Of a stretch of 44,700 bases of DNA, positions 40,135 through 44,700 are shown piece after piece. A model generated the notes under the pieces. It saw only the letters and a program-made list of their open reading frames with translations, made no database searches and was not told where the DNA came from. The position numbers were made by a program, and so were the translations under genes. Numbering within the stretch: the first letter of the stretch is position 1; every line of letters starts with the position of its first letter. Source of the stretch: Gemmatimonadota bacterium (GTDB lineage Bacteria; Gemmatimonadota; Gemmatimonadetes; Gemmatimonadales; Gemmatimonadaceae); assembly GCA_028287345.1 (NCBI GenBank), contig JAQBPV010000193.1, forward strand, positions 1 to 44,700, in the 5' to 3' direction.

Positions 40135-40950
40135 TCAGGGCCTGCGTCCGCCCACGGCCGCCGCGAGCATGCTGATGAGCGACGGTGGACGACCCGCTTC
40201 ACCACGCTCCAGGCGGTCGAGCACCTGCTCGAGCGCCAACTGCGCCCGCGCAACGCTGCGCGCATGTGACGAGCGCGCGGCCGCGTAGCCGAGGGGTACC
40301 GCGATGAGCGCCGGCGCGACGATGGCGAAACCGGGAAAGGCCAGCACTGCCAGGATGCCGCCAGCGACGACCGACCCGCCGGTGAGCGCGATGTTCTGCT
40401 TCGCCATGACGGCGCGATAGCCGTCGAGCTGCGCGTCGAGTCGCACGAGGACACGATTCGCGTCGAGCGCGATTGCGGTGGCGCCGACGCTCGTGGCGCG
40501 CACGAGCGCATGTCCGCGACCGCTGATACCGCGTCGCATCACGCCCACGAAATCTCGGCGCGCCTCCCACACGATGCGCTCGCCGAAAGAGCGCTGCGGG
40601 ATGAGCGACTCCTCGCGCTGCATCCAGTCGTCGAGCGCCTTGAGCACCTGCTCCGGTGTGCCGCGCACCGTCCGCTCGGCCGCGGCGCCGGCCCCGCCAT
40701 AGAGAGTCGCGAGCAACCCGACATCGGAAACAGGAACGACACTTCTCGTCCGCTCCTCGGCCAACGCCTGGCGGAGATTGACCGGATCGAGTCCGACTTC
40801 GTTGGCGAGCGCCTCGAGCTGAGCTTCGGTGAGGCGGCCTTCAGGGTCGTTCGAGCTCGCGGACTGCAACTCGAGTGCGCGGGCCAGAATGCGGTCGACG
40901 GAGGCGCGGTCGATCGAGGTTGGAACGGGCGGGCGTGGAGAGTCGGTCAC
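40135..40950 (-). CDS. Hypothetical membrane protein with helical N-terminal domain
   Basis: The 271-residue protein (GTG start at 40950) has an N-terminal helical region with alternating acidic and basic residues (SVDRILARALELQSASSNDP, then GRLTEAQLEALANEVGLDPV), reminiscent of small helix-turn-helix or SHOCT-like modules. It continues with a mixed beta region (SFGERIVWEARRDFVGVMRR) and two membrane helices (NIALTGGSVVAGGILAVLAF and APALIAVPLGYAAARSS), then a short cytoplasmic amphipathic tail ending in GGRRP. No catalytic motif is visible. It ends 9 bases from the squalene synthase stop in convergent orientation and starts 112 bases from the symporter stop. The family looks widespread in environmental bacteria but has no name that I recognise. 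Confidence 0.6.
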   Translation of the reverse strand: MTDSPRPPVPTSIDRASVDRILARALELQSASSNDPEGRLTEAQLEALANEVGLDPVNLRQALAEERTRSVVPVSDVGLLATLYGGAGAAAERTVRGTPEQVLKALDDWMQREESLIPQRSFGERIVWEARRDFVGVMRRGISGRGHALVRATSVGATAIALDANRVLVRLDAQLDGYRAVMAKQNIALTGGSVVAGGILAVLAFPGFAIVAPALIAVPLGYAAARSSHARSVARAQLALEQVLDRLERGEAGRPPSLISMLAAAVGGRRP

Positions 40951-41062
40951 GGATCAAAGATAGCGCACTTGGTTGGCATCATCTCGGCAACGGCTATCGG
41001 CGGTGAGTCCTTGCTTTGGAAACCGAGCGGAGCGCGATCGCATCACGGAGAGAATCAGGTCC

Positions 41063-42379
41063 TTATCGATGCGATCCGTGAAATCCGCTCCCCTTCGTTT
41101 CGAGCCCAGGCGCATCGCCACTTTGCGGCGACTGGCGCCCCCCAACGATGGCCGCCGCGGCGAGATAGCCGGTCGCGTTCAGCGTCGTGAAGATCATGTC
41201 GGGCACGACGTCCACCGCCATCAGCAGGCCAACGCCCTCGGGCGGTACACCAACCGATGCGAGCATCGGCGCCAGAATGACGAGCCAGGAGTGCGGCACG
41301 CCCGGAGTGCTGACACTGAGGAGAATGCTCGCCACGAGAAGCGTGAGAATCTGCGTCCCGCCGATGTCGACGCCATAAAGGCGCGCGAGAAAGAGGGCAC
41401 CGGTGACCTTCGAGACCGGCGATGCGATCTTGAACGTCGACGCGGCGAGGGGCAGCACGAATCCGCTGATCGCCGGCGGCAGACGCAAGACTCGGTCGGC
41501 TCCGTCGATGAGAGCGGGTAGCGCAGCGAGCGATGATTGCGTGCCGAAGGCGACGACCTGTCCGGGCAGCAAAGCGCGCGCGAACTGCCGCATCGGAATG
41601 CCGGCCACGATGCGCACCACGGGATACAATAGGAGAATCATCCCGGTCGTGAGCACGAGCGTCGCCGCCATGTAGTAGCCGAAGGCGCCGGCGGCGGCTG
41701 CCCCGAGCCGGGCGGTCGTGGGCACGATCAGCGCGAAGACTCCGATTGGCGCCAGCGCGATCACCCACCGCACGAGCGTCAGCATCGCATCGGCGAGCGC
41801 GCGAAAAAATGTCAGTACCGGTTCGGCGGCCTCGGCCTTCATCCGCGACAGCGCCACCGCGAACAGCAGCGTGAAGATGATGAGTTGAAGCAGAGCGCCA
41901 CTCGTCGCGGCCTGGATGGGATTCGGTGGCACGAGCCCGATGAGCCACTCGCGCAAACCCGGAGTCGAACGGATTGCCGCCGTCGTCTCACTCGCCTTCG
42001 CGGCAACGCTGGCGCGCAGCGCGGCGCTCGTCGCCGGATCGATGGAGAGCCAGTGCATCGACCACGTGACGGCGATGGCCGAGTAGAGGCACGTGATGAT
42101 GAGCAGTCCAAGGAAGGTGAGCAGCGATTGTCTGCCGAGTCGGCCGACGGCCACCGTACTGCGGTCGGCTACGCTCGAGATGAGCAGCGACACGACGAGC
42201 GGAATCACCGTCATGCGGATCGCGTTGACCCACAGTACGCCGACCGGCTCGATGGACGTTGCCATCGCGAGGGCACTTGGGTCGCTCGATGCGGCGACGG
42301 CGACGCCGATGATCAATCCGAGAACAAGCGCGAGGAACACGCGGCCTGTCGGTGAGGCGACTATCGCTCGGAAACGCAT
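41063..42379 (-). CDS. Dicarboxylate/amino acid:cation symporter (DAACS family)
   Basis: The 438-residue inner-membrane protein has the topology of GltP/DctA transporters: eight membrane helices with two re-entrant loops. Typical pieces are GRVFLALVLGLIIGVAVAAS, VNAIRMTVIPLVVSLLISSV, the serine-rich hairpin VVAFGTQSSLAALPALID, SGFVLPLAASTFKIASPVSK (helix 7 region, in place of NMDGT-type), and the second loop DVVPDMIFTTLNATGYLAAA. The motifs are more divergent than in E. coli GltP, and the helix 7 NMDGT is replaced, so the substrate is uncertain. The ATG at 42379 is chosen because upstream codons are shadow sequence. It is divergent from the dehydratase gene; a common theme might be amino-acid uptake and catabolism. 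Confidence 0.82.
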   Translation of the reverse strand: MRFRAIVASPTGRVFLALVLGLIIGVAVAASSDPSALAMATSIEPVGVLWVNAIRMTVIPLVVSLLISSVADRSTVAVGRLGRQSLLTFLGLLIITCLYSAIAVTWSMHWLSIDPATSAALRASVAAKASETTAAIRSTPGLREWLIGLVPPNPIQAATSGALLQLIIFTLLFAVALSRMKAEAAEPVLTFFRALADAMLTLVRWVIALAPIGVFALIVPTTARLGAAAAGAFGYYMAATLVLTTGMILLLYPVVRIVAGIPMRQFARALLPGQVVAFGTQSSLAALPALIDGADRVLRLPPAISGFVLPLAASTFKIASPVSKVTGALFLARLYGVDIGGTQILTLLVASILLSVSTPGVPHSWLVILAPMLASVGVPPEGVGLLMAVDVVPDMIFTTLNATGYLAAAAIVGGRQSPQSGDAPGLETKGSGFHGSHR

Positions 42380-42494
42380 CGTGACGTGAAGCTCCGTTCG
42401 GCTGTGGACGTTCAACGATGCGACTTCGCACCCCGAGGCGCGAGGTCGTGCGCGCCATTGTGTCGCCGCGAGTCGGGCGATAGCGTGATCCTTC

Positions 42495-43445
42495 ATGGTG
42501 ACCCTGGAAGACATTCGCGGCGCGCACGCGCGCATTGGCGGCACGGTGCATCGCACGCCGGTGGTCGGTTCCCGTTCGCTCGCGTCGCTCTCCGGTGCGG
42601 CGCGACTGGAGCTCAAGTGCGAAAGCCTGCAGAAGACCGGCTCCTTCAAGGCGCGCGGTGCACTGAACAAGCTCGGTCAGCTCTCGCCGGAAGAGCATGC
42701 GCGAGGCGTGGTGACGGTATCGGCGGGGAATCATGCGCAGGCGCTGGCGTGGGCATCGCAGCAGACAGGTGTGCGCTGCACGGTGGTGATGCCCGCCGCG
42801 GCCGTGCGCTCGAAGGTGGACGCGAGCCGCGGCTATGGCGCCGACGTCATCCTGCACGGCACCAGCATGGACGCCTTTCAGCGTGCGCGCGATCTAGCGA
42901 GCTCGGAGGGATTCGTGTTCGTCCATCCCTTCGATGATGACCACATCATCCAGGGCACTGGCACGGTGGGGCTCGAGCTGCTCGAACAGACAGAGACGCC
43001 CGACGTCGTCGTGGTGCCAATCGGTGGTGGCGGTTTGATCGCTGGCCTGGCGGTCGCGATCAAGGAGTCCAATCCAGGGATCCGCGTGATCGGCGTCGAG
43101 CCGACGGCAGCGACGGTGATGCGGCAGAGCGTGGATGCGGGTAAGGCGTTGCGCGTGATGCCCGATCCGACCATCGCTGATGGGCTCAGTGCGCCGATGG
43201 CCGGCGAGCGGAACTTCGCGATCGTGCAGCGCTACGTGGACGACATCGTGCTCGTGACGGATGAGGAGATCATCCACGCGATGCAGATGCTGCTGTCACG
43301 CTGCAAGCTGCTGGCGGAAGGTGCCGGCGCGGCGGCCACGGCTGCGGTGCTTGCCGGGAAGATTCCGGTTGCCGGGAAGCGCGTCGTAACAGTGGTGAGT
43401 GGCGGGAATGTTGATCTGCAGCGGTTGAGCGGGGTGCTCGCCTAG
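42495..43445 (+). CDS. PLP-dependent threonine/serine dehydratase (short form)
   Basis: This 316-residue fold-type II PLP enzyme deaminates threonine or serine. It shows the PLP-lysine motif SLQKTGSFKARGALNKL, the phosphate-cradle PIGGGGLIAGLAVAIK, and SAGNHAQALAWASQQ (the asparagine loop). There is no ACT-type regulatory domain after about residue 310, so it is the catabolic TdcB or serine-racemase type rather than biosynthetic IlvA. A serine racemase would need the same residues, so the exact substrate cannot be called. The start ATG (42495) follows GATCCTTC; the divergent symporter gene shares the 115-base intergenic region. Intergenic element D begins 6 bases after the stop. Confidence 0.88.
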   Translation: MVTLEDIRGAHARIGGTVHRTPVVGSRSLASLSGAARLELKCESLQKTGSFKARGALNKLGQLSPEEHARGVVTVSAGNHAQALAWASQQTGVRCTVVMPAAAVRSKVDASRGYGADVILHGTSMDAFQRARDLASSEGFVFVHPFDDDHIIQGTGTVGLELLEQTETPDVVVVPIGGGGLIAGLAVAIKESNPGIRVIGVEPTAATVMRQSVDAGKALRVMPDPTIADGLSAPMAGERNFAIVQRYVDDIVLVTDEEIIHAMQMLLSRCKLLAEGAGAAATAAVLAGKIPVAGKRVVTVVSGGNVDLQRLSGVLA

Positions 43446-43450
43446 ACTGG

Positions 43451-43624
43451 GACACGGATCACACGGAAACTTCCGGATCTACACCGATTGTCCTCAGAGC
43501 GATCTACCGTCCTCGCACCAGTAAAGATTGACCTTTGACATTGCGCGTGGAGAGTCGCAACGCACCAGGAACGATCCGTGAAAATCAGGCAGTTTTCCGT
43601 GTTCATCCGCGTCAAGCAGTTTTT
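43451..43624. repeat. Intergenic inverted-repeat element D (second family)
   Basis: A 174-bp element has imperfect terminal inverted repeats: left end GACACGGATCACACGGAAAC (from 43451), right end, inverted, GACGCGGATGAACACGGAAA (from 43613). The right end reads on to AGCAGTTTTT on the plus strand, so it ends in a T-tract, like elements B and C. It has no coding potential. It sits between the convergent dehydratase (stop 43445) and the exported protein gene (stop 43635). The sequence is different from family A/B/C, but size, ends and position are alike. Confidence 0.65.
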
Positions 43625-43634
43625 CTTCGCGTCC

Positions 43635-44700
43635 TTATATCCCGCCGAGAATCACATCGAACTGCCGCGTGAGTGCATCGCGGATGGCATCCGGCATCGC
43701 AAACGCACTCGCGAACATCGCCTTCGGATCGGTCGGCGGAGTCCTGCCGGCGGCCTGTAGATAGAAGCGCATGTAACCCGGGACGGCAGTCGGAATCGTC
43801 CGCTCGAGTAACATCGCACCAGCGCGAACGGCGGCCACCTGCTCATAGCGCGACGTCACGCCCGCACGCTGGTCCGCGGGCGTCGTGTTGTCGGCGATCG
43901 CGGCGCTGGCAACGGCTCCGGTAACCTCGTGCGCGAACGCGTACAACACGATCTCGGCTTCGCCCACGTTCTCGGGCATCGGACCGGCGACAGCGTTGTC
44001 TGCCTTTCCGAAGTGCACCGTCCGTCCCTCGCCGCCGAGGGGCAAGGAGACGTACAGCTCACCGTTCTGCTGCTGTGTGTTGTTGAGGAATCGCTGCAGC
44101 GACGGACGCCACTGGCGTTGCCACAGCGAATCCGTGCGCGCCACGATCATCGCATGCGACCGCGACTCGCCAGTCCAGTAGTCGTGATAGAAGCGCCGGC
44201 TCTCGTCGTCCACAGCCTCGGTGAGCATCCGCAACCACTCGCGATCGCCGACGTTCTGAAACGCGGCGCCGAGTAGCCCGAAGTACGAGCGCAGGTTGGG
44301 ATCGTTCGAGTTGCCCGGGTTGCCATTGTTGCGAACGAACAGGTCGATCACCTGCTTCATCTGCTCCCAGGACGAGAAATAGAGCGGCAGGAACTGTCCG
44401 CTCGTGGCGAGCGACGGATTGTTGAGGATGCGATCGAGCAACTTGCCGCGATTGGTGTCGATCAACGACGCGGCGTTTTTCTGCCGCCTCACCGCGTTGA
44501 TGCGCTCGCGATACCCGCGACGGAAATAGGGCACCAGCGTGGTATCCGCATTCAGAAGCGCATAGCTGTGCAACCAGAGATCGACGTGCTCCTTCGTCCT
44601 CACCGGCCACGTCGTCTCGATCATCGGCGGCGTGACAGGCCTGGTCTGCGATCCGGTCGCCGGGCTGGGTGGCATACCGGGGCTCGCAGTGGCGCCAGCG
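43635..44700 (-). CDS. Exported protein of unknown function, 3' part only
   Basis: The open frame continues to the right edge without a stop, so the gene starts beyond the window; 355 codons are visible. Its visible N-terminal part is Ala/Pro/Thr-rich (ATASPGMPPSPATGSQTRPV), as in a linker after a signal peptide or lipobox. The main domain is helical and rich in aromatic residues, for example HVDLWLHSYALLNADTTLVP, PLYFSSWEQMKQVIDLFVRN, FYHDYWTGESRSHAMIVART and EIVLYAFAHEVTGAVASAAI. There is a His at AFAHEV that might bind metal (H-E), but HExxH is absent (HEVTG). No family is recognised. Confidence 0.6.
   Translation of the reverse strand, partial: AGATASPGMPPSPATGSQTRPVTPPMIETTWPVRTKEHVDLWLHSYALLNADTTLVPYFRRGYRERINAVRRQKNAASLIDTNRGKLLDRILNNPSLATSGQFLPLYFSSWEQMKQVIDLFVRNNGNPGNSNDPNLRSYFGLLGAAFQNVGDREWLRMLTEAVDDESRRFYHDYWTGESRSHAMIVARTDSLWQRQWRPSLQRFLNNTQQQNGELYVSLPLGGEGRTVHFGKADNAVAGPMPENVGEAEIVLYAFAHEVTGAVASAAIADNTTPADQRAGVTSRYEQVAAVRAGAMLLERTIPTAVPGYMRFYLQAAGRTPPTDPKAMFASAFAMPDAIRDALTRQFDVILGGI

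Noticed and set aside
1-44700. CRISPR arrays, tRNA or rRNA genes, prophage or transposase genes
   Set aside because: I looked for regularly spaced repeats, cloverleaf-type sequences ending in CCA and transposase motifs on both strands and saw none; a dedicated search tool could still find a tRNA I missed.

Overview
The window is a high-GC chromosomal segment from a Gram-negative (two-membrane) bacterium. The outer-membrane genes show this: a BamA/TamA-type barrel coupled to TamB, a small beta-barrel porin-like protein, and several lipoproteins with clear lipoboxes. The mixture of DUF1800/DUF1501 genes, many TPR-type regulators, a Rho with an Arg/Gly-rich N-terminus and a single-enzyme squalene synthase reminds me of Gemmatimonadota. 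That is an inference from gene style; there is no rRNA or tRNA gene here to fix it. I found no phage, insertion sequence with a transposase, CRISPR array or plasmid functions.

Layout. 1-700: the 5' end of a likely regulator, divergent from a small VOC-fold protein across a dyad-symmetric site. 697-10013: an envelope block on the minus strand, transcribed rho, then the BamA/TamA-like barrel, then tamB, then a small barrel protein. 10014-14482: a compact regulatory cluster with a kinase-type HisKA domain lacking an ATPase, a TPR-like protein, a single-domain receiver, a receiver-like/AraC regulator, a 44-residue lipoprotein too short for most gene callers, and a larger TPR protein. 14820-18149: a periplasmic polysaccharide deacetylase divergent from a class A penicillin-binding protein. 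18389-21698: a DUF1800-DUF1501 export pair. 21805-29382: a 1026-residue regulator with degenerate GGDEF and P-loop motifs, a lipoprotein, a membrane protein, an unknown protein and an EF-G paralogue. 29506-31972: a translationally coupled DUF2520-panC-panB operon for pantothenate synthesis. 32248-36166: a tightly coupled four-gene operon of two ATP-grasp ligases, a GNAT acetyltransferase and a lysine 2,3-aminomutase. 36364-44700: thyX, an FAD-linked oxidase, squalene synthase, an unknown membrane protein, a dicarboxylate-type symporter, a threonine/serine dehydratase and the C-terminal part of an unknown exported protein.

Two signals stand out. The first is the ATP-grasp/ATP-grasp/GNAT/KamA operon. 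The aminomutase keeps the two aspartates that select lysine, so the operon looks like a pathway that makes beta-lysine and then joins and acetylates it, perhaps into a small peptide or compatible solute. The second is a family of roughly 180-190 bp intergenic elements with imperfect terminal inverted repeats ending in AAAAACAGC. There are two full copies and one solo end, plus a fourth element of different sequence but similar size and architecture. All four lie between the 3' ends of convergent genes, which suggests a role in termination or transcript-end protection, or a strongly selected insertion site.
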